Assembly (NCBI GenBank): GCA_937907395.1
Contig: CALCII010000011.1
Coordinates: 930,001 to 994,000, forward strand
Origin: an uncultured Chitinophagaceae bacterium
Lineage (GTDB): Bacteria > Bacteroidota > Bacteroidia > Chitinophagales > Chitinophagaceae
DNA: 64,000 nucleotides
Direction: 5' to 3'
Shown: piece after piece, positions 8,253 to 16,849 of the stretch
Layout of the letters: each line of letters opens with the position of its first letter
How positions within the stretch are numbered: position 1 is the first letter of the stretch
Made by a program: the position numbers and the translations under genes
Notes under the pieces: generated by a model
The model's database searches: none
What the model was told of the DNA's origin: nothing
Seen by the model: only the letters and a program-made list of their open reading frames with translations

Positions 8253-9794
8253 ATGAGATATATCTGCACAATAGGATTGTTTTTGCTTTCCGGCTGGATC
8301 AGCTCTTTAAGCGCCCAACGTATTTTTTATGCTGAAACCGAACGGGACGATGTTCGCCAGGTAAATTTTGAAATTCTTGGAAAGTATAATAATCAGTACC
8401 TTATTTACAAGAATATTCGAAATCGTCACTACATCACTATTTATGATGCCTCCATGAAACTTAAGGATAAAGTGGAGTTAGATTTTATCCCGGACAGGGC
8501 AGTTAATGTTGATGCATTTGGGGCGCCGGGACAAATCAGTATCATTTATCAATACATGAAAAAAGGAGTGGTGTATTGTATGGGTGTTCGTTTAGACAGG
8601 GAGGCAAAAAAAATTACCGAGCCAATGGAGCTTGATACTACCGATGTTGGGTTCTTTGGCGATAATAAAGTGTATTCAGTCATTACAAGTGATGACAAGC
8701 AGAAGTTTATGGTGTTTAAAATGAAAAACCGGCAACGGGATTTATTTCATTTCCAAACATTATTGCTCAATAGCAACCTGATGCCTGTTCGTCGTGCAAA
8801 ATTTGATTACATCTTGGAAAACAGCCGTGAGTCTATTGCCGATTTTTACCTTGATAATGAAGGGAATTTTTTATTCAGTCATGTGGCTCGCCCCGGAATA
8901 CGAGACAATATAAACAAGGCAAATCTTTGTGTGCTTAAAGTTTTTTCAGATACATTATCTGTTTTTCCGTTAACCCTAAAGAATGTCTTTCTTGATGAAT
9001 TGCGTATAAAAGTTGACAATACGAATAACCGTTACATACTTTCTTCTTTATACAGTAAAACCGGAAAAGGAAATATCGATGGATTATTTATAGCATTTGT
9101 AAATAAGGATCTTGGTGCCGATATGGAATCCGGTATTGAGTTTAATGACGAATTACGACAGTTGGCAAAAGGTGATAATAGTTTAAAGAGTGCATTTAAT
9201 GATTATTATCTGAAGCATTTTATTGTGAAGAAAGATGGGGGTGTCTTAATAACCGGTGAAAGTGCTTATAATAATAGCCGCTCAGGTAATGGTTTTAACA
9301 GGTGGGATAATCCTTTGATGTGGGGATCGCCAGCTTTCCCAGGAGGGTATTATGGCTGGAGCCCATGGAATAACTTTGGTTATGGTAGCTGGAGAGGAAT
9401 GTATGGAGGTAATAACTGGACTTCACAACAGTCTGTGAGATATTTTTGTGATAATGTAATCGTTTTATCGGTTAGCAAGGACGGTGTGTTGCAGTGGAAT
9501 AGTATTGTTATTAAAGCTCAATACGATGATAATACGGATAATTTGCTTTCTTACCAGATTATGAATTCTGGTGCTGAGTTGCTTTTTCTTTATAATGAAT
9601 GGAACAGGCGTACTGCAATGATGGCAGCCCAGTCGTTATCTCCGGAAGGAAAAGTGAGCAAAGAGCCCCCGCTGAAAAGCCTTGATAAAGGGTATGAATT
9701 TATGATTCGTATGGGCAAACAGGTGGCTTCCAGGGAAATGATTACCCCTGTTTTATACAGGAATAATCTGAGTTTCGCAAGAATTGAATTTTAA
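8253..9794 (+). CDS. Secreted protein of unknown function
   Basis: A 513-residue protein with an N-terminal signal peptide (MRYICTIGLFLLSGWISSL then SAQ) and no T9SS sorting domain that I can recognise. The body looks like repeated beta-strand blades (for example IYDASMKLKDKVELDFI and FLFSHVARPG), which may indicate a propeller-like or WD-like fold. Around residues 350-390 there is a Gly/Trp/Tyr/Asn-rich stretch (GGYYGWSPWNNFGYG) that is probably a flexible or surface-exposed loop. It is transcribed alone, with 75 bases before the next gene. I do not recognise the family with certainty. Confidence 0.65.
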   Translation: MRYICTIGLFLLSGWISSLSAQRIFYAETERDDVRQVNFEILGKYNNQYLIYKNIRNRHYITIYDASMKLKDKVELDFIPDRAVNVDAFGAPGQISIIYQYMKKGVVYCMGVRLDREAKKITEPMELDTTDVGFFGDNKVYSVITSDDKQKFMVFKMKNRQRDLFHFQTLLLNSNLMPVRRAKFDYILENSRESIADFYLDNEGNFLFSHVARPGIRDNINKANLCVLKVFSDTLSVFPLTLKNVFLDELRIKVDNTNNRYILSSLYSKTGKGNIDGLFIAFVNKDLGADMESGIEFNDELRQLAKGDNSLKSAFNDYYLKHFIVKKDGGVLITGESAYNNSRSGNGFNRWDNPLMWGSPAFPGGYYGWSPWNNFGYGSWRGMYGGNNWTSQQSVRYFCDNVIVLSVSKDGVLQWNSIVIKAQYDDNTDNLLSYQIMNSGAELLFLYNEWNRRTAMMAAQSLSPEGKVSKEPPLKSLDKGYEFMIRMGKQVASREMITPVLYRNNLSFARIEF

Positions 9795-9869
9795 TATCAA
9801 CAGCTGTTGGGTAAAATATTTGGAAAGATGCCATTCTTTACAAAAGTTTGCATCTGAATATAAAAGACT

Positions 9870-10856
9870 GTGATTCGTTTTTTTTCGGGTTATAATCCTC
9901 TTAATGTTATTATTCTTTTTTTCCTGGGCATTTTAATGAAGTTGCCCGGGTTCCTGATGCCCGTTCTGCCTCATTCCGATCCAACAGATGGATTTCTTTA
10001 TATTCAGATTCTTCAATCCTTAAAACCAGCAGGCGAAGTATTCCCGTCTTTGTATCCAATTCTTGCCTATTTACTCTTGTTTACACAGGCGGTAACTTTA
10101 AACGGACTTATCAATAGTGAAAAGTTGTTTCCATCGCAGAATTTGTTGGTTGCATTTGCTTTTTTGTTTGCAACCAGCTTGTTGCCCGAGTGGAATGTTT
10201 TATCGCCCGGATTAATTATTAACACAGTAATGGTTTGGGCATGGCCCCTAATGGTGGGTTTGTACCATAATAATAATCCGAAGAGCAATCTGTTTAATCT
10301 TGGTTTTGGATTTGGAATCTGCTCGTTTATTTATTTTCAGTCTGTTTATTTTCTTGTGTTGCTTATTGTAGCATTGGTTATTTTCAGGCCATTCCGCTTA
10401 ACGGAATGGATAATTGCTATTCTGGGTGTTTTGGTTCCTTTTTATTTTCTACTGGTTTACTTTTTTGTTTGGGATCATTGGGATCAGGTGTATCACATCA
10501 TTCCTAATCACATGATTAGTCTTCCTGCTGTGAGTTATGGCTGGAAATTCTGGGTTCTTTTTGCAATTATTTGTATCCAGTTTTTGCCTGGCATCTACAT
10601 GAGCAGCGTTTTTTCACAGCGAATGGTGGTGCACGTGCGGAAGAGCTGGAGTTTTATGATTTTCTACCTTGTTGTGGCAGTCTGTCTTCCCTTCATTAAT
10701 AGTGAGAAGAGCCTCGAACCTTTTATTATGTCCCTGGTTCCCATCAGCATTTTTATGGCAGCTTTTTATTTTTCACTGAAGAAAAAACTGGTTGGCGAAT
10801 TACTGATATGGTTAAGCTTTGCCTGGATTGCATTTAATCATTTTCTGGTGGGCTGA
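9870..10856 (+). CDS. Multi-pass membrane protein (DUF6427-like)
   Basis: A 328-residue hydrophobic protein with about nine to ten membrane segments and short loops. The N-terminus IRFFSGYNPLNVIILF matches what I remember of DUF6427 proteins of Bacteroidota, which are of unknown function. The start is GTG at 9870; there is no in-frame ATG before the first membrane segment. It is followed 42 bases later by purQ, but a -7-like TACCTTTG at 10874 suggests purQ has its own promoter. Confidence 0.6.
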   Translation: MIRFFSGYNPLNVIILFFLGILMKLPGFLMPVLPHSDPTDGFLYIQILQSLKPAGEVFPSLYPILAYLLLFTQAVTLNGLINSEKLFPSQNLLVAFAFLFATSLLPEWNVLSPGLIINTVMVWAWPLMVGLYHNNNPKSNLFNLGFGFGICSFIYFQSVYFLVLLIVALVIFRPFRLTEWIIAILGVLVPFYFLLVYFFVWDHWDQVYHIIPNHMISLPAVSYGWKFWVLFAIICIQFLPGIYMSSVFSQRMVVHVRKSWSFMIFYLVVAVCLPFINSEKSLEPFIMSLVPISIFMAAFYFSLKKKLVGELLIWLSFAWIAFNHFLVG

Positions 10857-10898
10857 GGTGCGACTGGATTCTTTACCTTTGAAATCAATAACACTTAT

Positions 10899-11573
10899 AT
10901 GAAATTTGGAATTGTTGTTTTCCCCGGGTCTAATTGTGATAGAGATATGCAGGATTCACTGCAGAACGACCTTCAGCAGGAGGTTATTATGCTCTGGCAT
11001 AAGGATAAAGACCTCAGCATGTTTTCTACAAATGATTGTGTTGTGCTGCCAGGCGGTTTTTCCTATGGCGATTACCTGCGATGTGGTGCTATCGCACGCT
11101 TTAGTCCCATGATGCAGAGTGTGATCGATTTTGCAAACAGAGGAGGAAATGTGTTAGGAGTTTGTAACGGATTTCAGATTTTATGTGAAAGTCATCTGTT
11201 ACCGGGAGTTTTGCTCCGGAATGCGAATCAGCAGTTTATTTGTAAAAATGTATACCTGTCAGGAGTGGGAGGCAGCGCACTTAAAATTCCAATTGCTCAT
11301 GGTGAAGGGAGATATTTTGCCAACAATCAACTTCTGGACGAACTGGAGGCAAATAACCAGGTTATTTACCGCTATTGCGATGAGGAAGGAAACATTACTG
11401 CTGCTTCCAATCCAAACGGGGCTGCAAGAAATATAGCCGGAATTTGCAATAAGAACCGTAATGTCTTTGGGATGATGCCCCACCCTGAAAGGGCTACCAA
11501 TCCCTTACTCGGAAATACGGATGGCGAAAAAATTCTCAAAGCTTTGTTAATCAACCAGGCAATTCCTGCCTGA
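10899..11573 (+). CDS. purQ: Phosphoribosylformylglycinamidine synthase, glutaminase subunit PurQ
   Basis: PurQ is the class I glutamine amidotransferase subunit that supplies ammonia to PurL for conversion of FGAR to FGAM in purine biosynthesis. The protein is 224 residues, the usual length. It starts with the typical MKFGIVVFPGSNCDRD, has the nucleophile Cys in LGVCNGFQIL, and the catalytic His/Glu in MMPHPERA near the C-terminus. No purL or purS gene is next to it in this window. A TACCTTTG element (10874-10881) 17 bases before the ATG fits a Bacteroidota -7 box, but the matching -33 element is weak. Confidence 0.95.
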   Translation: MKFGIVVFPGSNCDRDMQDSLQNDLQQEVIMLWHKDKDLSMFSTNDCVVLPGGFSYGDYLRCGAIARFSPMMQSVIDFANRGGNVLGVCNGFQILCESHLLPGVLLRNANQQFICKNVYLSGVGGSALKIPIAHGEGRYFANNQLLDELEANNQVIYRYCDEEGNITAASNPNGAARNIAGICNKNRNVFGMMPHPERATNPLLGNTDGEKILKALLINQAIPA

Positions 11574-11662
11574 TGTGACAGAAGTAACATTTCTTTTGTG
11601 CAGCTTCTTTTACTTTTGCAAATAGTGATCGGGAAAAGTTAGTAATGAGAAAAAAAATAAGC

Positions 11663-12115
11663 ATGAAGAAACTGTTGTCATCTTTTATCTTACTGTTCGT
11701 TGCCTTTGTCACATTTGCACAAAGCGGAACGAAAGTGAAATGGACACAATCAATTAAAAAAATTGGGGATAAGAAATATGAGGTACGATTGATTGCTGCT
11801 ATTCAGCCGGGATTTCACCTTTACAGCCAGGACCAGTCTTCTGATGCCATTGCTTTGCCTGCAACGGTTACTTTTATAAAAAACCCCCTGGTAACTTTAA
11901 CTGGTAAAACAAAAGAAGAGGGGAAGCTATACGATCAGTTTGATAAGGCAACTAACTCACGTTCCCGTTTTTACTCGAATAAAGTTGAATTTGTGCAAGT
12001 CGTAACTGTAAGAAGCAATATCAAAACAAGCATCTCAGGTGAGGTCCAGTATATGGTTTGTGACGATAAACAATGCCTGCCCCCCGATAAATTCAAATTT
12101 TCTGTAACCTTATAA
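11663..12115 (+). CDS. Secreted DsbD N-terminal-domain-like protein
   Basis: A small exported protein with signal peptide MKKLLSSFILLFVAFVTFA and a single domain resembling the N-terminal sensor/reductase domain of DsbD (the DsbC-binding immunoglobulin-like fold). Typical features are FHLYSQDQ, the NKVEF...V strand and the late Cys pair CDDKQCLPP. The ATG at 11645 would add six residues (MRKKIS) before a second Met; both starts are possible and I prefer 11663 because it begins directly with the signal peptide. The adjacent dsbD gene carries a related N-terminal domain, so this may be a stand-alone duplicate that receives electrons from DsbD. Some relatives are annotated as protein-disulfide reductase domain proteins. 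Confidence 0.75.
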   Translation: MKKLLSSFILLFVAFVTFAQSGTKVKWTQSIKKIGDKKYEVRLIAAIQPGFHLYSQDQSSDAIALPATVTFIKNPLVTLTGKTKEEGKLYDQFDKATNSRSRFYSNKVEFVQVVTVRSNIKTSISGEVQYMVCDDKQCLPPDKFKFSVTL

Positions 12116-12121
12116 TGAATC

Positions 12122-12153
12122 AATCCCGCCATTTACTACGACGGGATTTTTAA
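12122..12153 (+). terminator. Weak intrinsic terminator between the two DsbD-type genes
   Basis: AATCCCG pairs with CGGGATT across a 13-base loop and is followed by five T. The stem is only 7 bp, so termination may be partial. Confidence 0.5.
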
Positions 12154-12162
12154 ATTTGTTCA

Positions 12163-14100
12163 ATGAAACAACTAACTGCTGCCATTTTGTTATTGTTAAT
12201 GAGTGTTGCCTCAATGGGGCAGGACTCATCGATCGTAAAGTGGAGTGTGGAAAGTAAAAAGAAGTCAGACGGTTTGTATGAATTGCATTTTACCGGGAAA
12301 GTCAAAGACGGCAAATTTCTTTATCTCTTTGCAAAAAAAGGCAACCTGTTTGATCCCATTAAAGTTCAGTTTTCAGACAGTACAATCGTTGCTGTAAATA
12401 TTCCCGAAGCTGTTGCAGGCGGTAGTCTGATGAACGACCCTGTATTTGATGGAGAGAAAGTAATGATTGGGGATGGCGTTGTAAAATTAATTCAACAAGT
12501 TTCTGTTCAAGGAACTGTTCCTGCACAATTAAGAGGTACGTTGATATACGCCACCGGGGGGAAAGATGAATACCTGCCCGGACAGGAATTTTCTTTTGTT
12601 GTAAACATGGAAGGAGGCGTTGCTCAAACCTCACGAATAAAAATAGAAAGCATTGATATCAATCATCCAAAATCAGGTTGTGGCGATGAAGGGACGGAAG
12701 GAAAAAGTTTATGGGGCATTTTTCTGCTGGGCCTTGTAGGTGGTTTTATCGCTTTGCTTACACCCTGTGTGTTTCCATTGATTCCATTAACTGTCTCCTT
12801 TTTTACAAAGCGAAGTGGTTCTAAAGCAAAAGGAATCCGCAATGCTGTCCTGTATGGTTTTTTTATTTTTCTGATCTATGTTTTATTAAGCCTTCCTTTT
12901 CATTTACTGGACCAGACAGACCCCGAAATTCTCAATAATATCTCTACCAATGTGTGGTTGAACATTTTGTTCTTTATCATCTTTGTTGTGTTCGCTATTT
13001 CCTTTTTTGGTTATTATGAAATCACACTTCCCGGAAGTTTTGCCAGCGGTGTGGATTCAAAAGCCGGGGTTACCAGTTTTGTGGGTATTTTCTTTATGGC
13101 GCTCACATTGGCAATTGTTTCATTTTCCTGTACAGGTCCCATTCTGGGTTCGTTATTAGCCGGGGCATTAACAAAAGATGGAGGTGCTATGCAACTCACC
13201 TTCGGAATGGGTGGATTTGGCTTGGGCCTTGCATTGCCTTTTGCATTGTTTGCAATGTTTCCCAACTGGCTTCAGTCTTTGCCCAAAAGTGGTGGTTGGC
13301 TTAATACAGTAAAAGTGGTGTTGGGTTTCCTTGAATTAGCAATGGCTGTTAAATTCTTAAGTAATGCTGATCTTGTAAAGCAATGGCATTTGATTCCACG
13401 TGAATTGTTCATTGGTATATGGGTGGTGATCGGAATTTTAATTATTCTCTATTTATTAGGATTCATTCGTTTTCCGCACGATGATCAAAAGGTGAAGGTA
13501 ACGCCGGTAAGATGGTCGTTTGCGATACTTGTACTTGCATTTACGTTATATCTTGCGCCTGGTGTTACCAATACAAAATGGGCAAGTCTTACGTTGATCA
13601 GCGGCTTTCCGCCACCATTATGTTACAGCATGTACAGTCATCCTGTAAACTGTGAAGGATCATTAGAGCCTCTTCGTGATTATGAAGAAGCGCTTGGTTT
13701 AGCCCGCAAAGAAAACAAACCCCTGCTCATTGATTTCACCGGATGGGCTTGCGTGAACTGCAGGCGCATGGAAGAGAATGTGTGGACAGATCCCCAGGTG
13801 TTATCACTCATGAAAGAAAAGTTTGTAGTTGTTTCTTTATATGTCGATGAACGGAAATCTTTACCTGCTGCTGCTCAGCAAACCTTCCGTACAAAGAATG
13901 GTACGGAGAAACAAATAATTACCATTGGCGATAAATGGGCCACATTTCAAAGCGAAAACTTTAATGCAGTAGCCCAGCCACAGTATGCTATCATAGGACT
14001 GGATGAAACAGCTCTCACCAAAACAAAAGCCTATACACCCAATCCCCGGGAATTTCAGCAATGGCTGGAATGTGGTCTGAAATCATTTGGAGAAAAGTAG
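12163..14100 (+). CDS. dsbD: Thiol:disulfide interchange protein DsbD
   Basis: DsbD moves electrons from cytoplasmic thioredoxin across the inner membrane to periplasmic thiol proteins. The 645-residue protein has a signal peptide (MKQLTAAILLLLMSVASMG), an N-terminal beta domain, a hydrophobic CcdA-like core of about eight segments with the conserved LLTPCVFPLIPL and SFSCTGPILGSLL motifs (the two redox cysteines), and a C-terminal thioredoxin-like domain with GWACVNCRRM, the CxxC centre. The insertion between the last membrane helix and the thioredoxin domain contains the extra Cys pair PPLCYSMYSHPVNCEG. A TAAATTTG element ends five bases before the ATG, so the transcript could be nearly leaderless, but no good -33 element accompanies it. 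Confidence 0.9.
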   Translation: MKQLTAAILLLLMSVASMGQDSSIVKWSVESKKKSDGLYELHFTGKVKDGKFLYLFAKKGNLFDPIKVQFSDSTIVAVNIPEAVAGGSLMNDPVFDGEKVMIGDGVVKLIQQVSVQGTVPAQLRGTLIYATGGKDEYLPGQEFSFVVNMEGGVAQTSRIKIESIDINHPKSGCGDEGTEGKSLWGIFLLGLVGGFIALLTPCVFPLIPLTVSFFTKRSGSKAKGIRNAVLYGFFIFLIYVLLSLPFHLLDQTDPEILNNISTNVWLNILFFIIFVVFAISFFGYYEITLPGSFASGVDSKAGVTSFVGIFFMALTLAIVSFSCTGPILGSLLAGALTKDGGAMQLTFGMGGFGLGLALPFALFAMFPNWLQSLPKSGGWLNTVKVVLGFLELAMAVKFLSNADLVKQWHLIPRELFIGIWVVIGILIILYLLGFIRFPHDDQKVKVTPVRWSFAILVLAFTLYLAPGVTNTKWASLTLISGFPPPLCYSMYSHPVNCEGSLEPLRDYEEALGLARKENKPLLIDFTGWACVNCRRMEENVWTDPQVLSLMKEKFVVVSLYVDERKSLPAAAQQTFRTKNGTEKQIITIGDKWATFQSENFNAVAQPQYAIIGLDETALTKTKAYTPNPREFQQWLECGLKSFGEK

Positions 14101-14106
14101 TAAAGC

Positions 14107-14547
14107 TTACTTCCTGTTTCTCCATAATCCTGTAAGTACAATGATGCAGGAAATCAACATAGCCAATGTTAGCGTAATAAGGCAAAAACTTACAATGGCC
14201 TCTGGTAAAGCTGCCCCTTCATTACCATTTGCAACAATGCCAAGCATTTTGCCTGCGTTGAAAATAGCTGCTATCATGATTGCAAACCAGTTTACAAAAG
14301 TTCCATAGAGAACCAGCCAGTAGGTAATTTTCAGCCATCGATTGCTAACACTTATTCGGTCCCAGATCAGCCCCAGAACAATCAGGAAGATTCCATTAAG
14401 GATACCTTCCATATGACTGGAGACGGCCATCCTGGGGTTGGCGAAAACAGGTGCCGCCAACCCAACAAGTAGCCCCAGAAAGAAGAGCAGCATACCTGCA
14501 AAGAGTAACTGGTGTGACTGATTTTTTTTCACGACAGATGATTCCAT
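14107..14547 (-). CDS. Four-helix membrane protein, possibly HabB/hydroxylaminobenzene mutase-like
   Basis: A 146-residue protein with four predicted transmembrane segments. The stretches GLLVGLAAPVFANPRM, SHMEGILNGIFLIVLGL and LVLYGTFVNWFA resemble small proteins annotated as hydroxylaminobenzene mutase (HabA/HabB). The annotation in most genomes is by similarity only, and this gene may have another role. It is the second gene of an apparent operon with the DoxX-like gene upstream (12 bases between them). It converges with dsbD, ending six bases from the dsbD stop. Confidence 0.55.
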   Translation of the reverse strand: MESSVVKKNQSHQLLFAGMLLFFLGLLVGLAAPVFANPRMAVSSHMEGILNGIFLIVLGLIWDRISVSNRWLKITYWLVLYGTFVNWFAIMIAAIFNAGKMLGIVANGNEGAALPEAIVSFCLITLTLAMLISCIIVLTGLWRNRK

Positions 14548-14559
14548 ATTTTCATTTTT

Positions 14560-14940
14560 TCAGAAAGAATCGTGGTTGTTATCCAGTCGATTGTGATACA
14601 TGAAGTATGAAGTAAACAGCAGTCCGAAGGGTAGAACCATAAAGAGCATGGAGAAGTCAACCCCATCCGTTCTGAGGATTGAATAAACAGCTCCCGCCAA
14701 ATCAAAAAACAAACCGGCGTAAGCCCATTCTTTTATTCTTGGAAAGCCGGGAATCAGTATGGCTATACTTCCCAAAAATTTTGCAACTCCGATAAACGGA
14801 ATAAAATAATCGGGATAGCCCAGGTGGCCAATGAATTTCATCGCATCCGGCACCATCATAATATCCGGTACTGCTGAAAATATCATAAAAGCGGAGAACA
14901 GGGCTGTAATAACCCAATAGGCAATGTTGCGTTTTTTCAT
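14560..14940 (-). CDS. DoxX-like membrane protein
   Basis: A 126-residue four-helix membrane protein of the DoxX-like (DoxX_2) group. The motif HLGYPDYFIPFIGVAKFLG followed by IAILIPGFPRIKEWAYAG is diagnostic. Members are poorly characterised and are linked to redox stress. The gene is first in a short operon with the HabB-like gene. A perfect 6-bp inverted repeat lies in the upstream region (14978-14992) and may be an operator. Confidence 0.85.
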   Translation of the reverse strand: MKKRNIAYWVITALFSAFMIFSAVPDIMMVPDAMKFIGHLGYPDYFIPFIGVAKFLGSIAILIPGFPRIKEWAYAGLFFDLAGAVYSILRTDGVDFSMLFMVLPFGLLFTSYFMYHNRLDNNHDSF

Positions 14941-14977
14941 GATTGCAGGTTTGGTAATTGTTAAATGTTGTTTTTAA

Positions 14978-14992
14978 TAACAACTATTGTTA
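14978..14992. promoter_or_regulatory. Inverted repeat upstream of the DoxX operon, possible operator
   Basis: TAACAA and TTGTTA are separated by three bases, a perfect 6-bp dyad 38 bases upstream of the DoxX-like start. This has the size of a dimeric HTH-regulator site. The regulator is unknown. Confidence 0.35.
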
Positions 14993-15035
14993 AAGTAATA
15001 AAAGTTTTTGAATTGTTGTATTGTAAATGAATGGG

Positions 15036-15062
15036 AAAAAGAAGAGGCCCCTTGGGGGCCTC
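15036..15062 (-). terminator. Terminator of the T9SS cargo gene on the minus strand
   Basis: GAGGCCCC pairs with GGGGCCTC around a 3-base loop. On the minus strand the stem is followed by TTCTTTTT, which fits an intrinsic terminator for the gene that ends at 15189. Confidence 0.65.
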
Positions 15063-15080
15063 AGTTGGTTATCAGGTTAA

Positions 15081-15096
15081 TCCGTACACTATAAAT
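15081..15096. repeat. 16-base repeat, copy 1
   Basis: TCCGTACACTATAAAT is found again at 59235-59250, also in a gene end region next to a hairpin. A diverged copy (TCCGTACCCTATGAAAT) is at 15151-15167. Confidence 0.6.
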
Positions 15097-15119
15097 AAAC
15101 TTTTGAAAGGGATTTTATT

Positions 15120-15141
15120 GGAACCCCTGGACAGGGGCTCC
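15120..15141. repeat. Short hairpin in the 3' region of the T9SS gene
   Basis: GGAACCCCTG and CAGGGGCTCC form a 10-bp stem with one mismatch and a 2-base loop. It lies between the two TCCGTAC elements and has no T-tract on either strand, so it is not an obvious terminator. Confidence 0.45.
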
Positions 15142-15188
15142 GCTAAAAAATCCGTACCCTATGAAATGTATTGAATGAGTTATAAATT

Positions 15189-16463
15189 TTATTTTACAAA
15201 GCGGGCGGTGGTGCGTGTTTGTCCATCAGTTACTTCCAGAACATAAATGCCTGTACTGCTGGCTGTAGAAGCATCAATACTAATAGTATTGTTTCCTTTT
15301 GCTGTTGCAACAGATCGTTGAATTACAGTTCTGCCGTTCATGTCGTAAATGCGCACTTCAACTTGTTTACCTGTTGCTTCGTATTGAAATGCAACCTGGT
15401 TGCCTGAGGGATTCCCCAAAATTTTTAAAGTTGTTTGATTGGCAGATTTTGTTGTGAATGAAAGAATTCTTGAATAGGTGATAGTGCCATTTTTGTCAAT
15501 CAGCTTCAGGCGATAGATTGTTTGATTGCCTGAAAGAGTTTCTTTATAAGAATAAATTTCTGTTCCTTCTTTTTGTGTGGGGAATATGATTGCTGCTTTT
15601 GTGAAGTCACGGCCATTTTCACTTTTCTCCACTTCATAATAGTCGGCATCTTCGTTAGTGGCAACTGTCCAGTTAAGGTTCGCTTTATTGTCAGAGTTAT
15701 TTCCTGTGAAGCTTAATAATTTTACAGGCAAGCTGCTTGGCGCAACATATTTGAAGTCTTTAAACCAGATTGAATATTGACGGTCAACATTACTTGCATT
15801 TCCTGTAGTTACACCACCCATGCGGAATTTGATGGTACTAACATTTACATAGTGAGTGGTTGCCATAACTCTTGTTGCGTTTGTATCAATGCCATTGTAG
15901 CTGGTTAAAGAACCGGTAAATGCTTTACCTGCAACCAGGCTGCCAACCGGAACGAAATTGCTTACAGAAAGTTGTGAGTTCGATTCAATCTTTGAAGAGG
16001 CAGGATTGTAGAAAGCTACCCATTCACGTAATTTATCTCCGTTACCATCAACATCAAGAGCTGTAATATTTAACTCGGAAGCAAAAGAAGTTGTGTTTGT
16101 TCCTTTGGCAACAAATTTCACTTCAAATTCCATCCACCAGTTTTGTGCACCAGTTACGGTACCGTTACCGTATTTGATTTGAGGTTGCAAAGCTTTTGCA
16201 AAACCAGTTGAAGTAATGTCAATGGTTGTAAGTGTTACCTGGCTGGATGAACGATCTTTAATTGTTACAATCGCATCCATTGTTGATGTTACAGAAGGGA
16301 ACAAATAAGAAGATCCAACAGAACCTGCAGATCCTGTTCCGGGAACTAATGAGTTTGTAAGAAATACAAATTCACTTGATTGAGCTGTTGTTTTTGATAC
16401 AAAAGCAACGAAAATTGTACATGCGAGTACGAAAGATTTCAAAAAGGGTAAAAACTGTTTCAT
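15189..16463 (-). CDS. Secreted T9SS type A sorting-domain protein
   Basis: A 424-residue exported protein with an N-terminal signal peptide (MKQFLPFLKSFVLACTIFVA, cleaved near TTAQ). The first 240 residues are a Ser/Thr/Gly-rich beta domain of unknown function. The linker LPVKLLSFTGN and the fibronectin-like block NLNWTVATNEDADYYEVEKS are common just before T9SS sorting domains. The last 85 residues form the type A C-terminal domain, with ILGNPSGNQVAFQYEATGKQ, VRIYDMNGRTV and the final GIYVLEVTDG...TARFVK. It is therefore probably exported by the type IX system and anchored or released at the surface. The gene is monocistronic. Confidence 0.85.
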   Translation of the reverse strand: MKQFLPFLKSFVLACTIFVAFVSKTTAQSSEFVFLTNSLVPGTGSAGSVGSSYLFPSVTSTMDAIVTIKDRSSSQVTLTTIDITSTGFAKALQPQIKYGNGTVTGAQNWWMEFEVKFVAKGTNTTSFASELNITALDVDGNGDKLREWVAFYNPASSKIESNSQLSVSNFVPVGSLVAGKAFTGSLTSYNGIDTNATRVMATTHYVNVSTIKFRMGGVTTGNASNVDRQYSIWFKDFKYVAPSSLPVKLLSFTGNNSDNKANLNWTVATNEDADYYEVEKSENGRDFTKAAIIFPTQKEGTEIYSYKETLSGNQTIYRLKLIDKNGTITYSRILSFTTKSANQTTLKILGNPSGNQVAFQYEATGKQVEVRIYDMNGRTVIQRSVATAKGNNTISIDASTASSTGIYVLEVTDGQTRTTARFVK

Positions 16464-16800
16464 TTCTAAGGGTTTTGAATGATGAATTGATTCAATGGCC
16501 CACAGAAATACTGGAATTACTTACGGCTTTGTTGAGGATTGGAAATGGCTAAATTCTTTGTTTTGGGAAATAAACGATGCGAAGGGGAAGCTCAGGATGA
16601 GACATTCTTCGGGTACGATTTCTAATTTATCAGGAGACGAGGGTCTTTAGAAGGATTGCTTGAATTGGACCGTAAAATTACTGTCCGACTTTTGATCTTG
16701 CAAGCTTTTTTCAAAATATTTTTTTGAAATTTCTTTTTTGTGATTCAAGTAATGAGTTTTACTAATTGAAAATCAAAATGTTATGCAAGAAAAAATTTTA
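16464..16800. other. Non-coding stretch upstream of the T9SS gene
   Basis: About 340 bases between two minus-strand genes. I see no convincing ORF, tRNA or conserved promoter element; the part near 16710-16750 is very T-rich. It should contain the promoter of the T9SS cargo gene. Confidence 0.5.
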
Positions 16801-16801
16801 A

Positions 16802-16826
16802 TAAAAAAACCCGGAAAATTCCGGGT
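16802..16826 (-). terminator. Terminator of the ECF sigma factor gene
   Basis: ACCCGGAA and TTCCGGGT form an 8-bp stem with a 2-base loop; the plus-strand A-run at 16803-16809 gives a T-tract on the minus strand. Confidence 0.85.
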
Positions 16827-16849
16827 CTAAGTTTCTCTTGGTAAAACAG

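Noticed and set aside
12151..12163. Leaderless mRNAs for dsbD and the first uvrA, suggested by TAAATTTG ending 5-7 bases before the ATG
   Set aside because: No matching -33 element at the right distance in either case; the A/T-rich motif is expected by chance.
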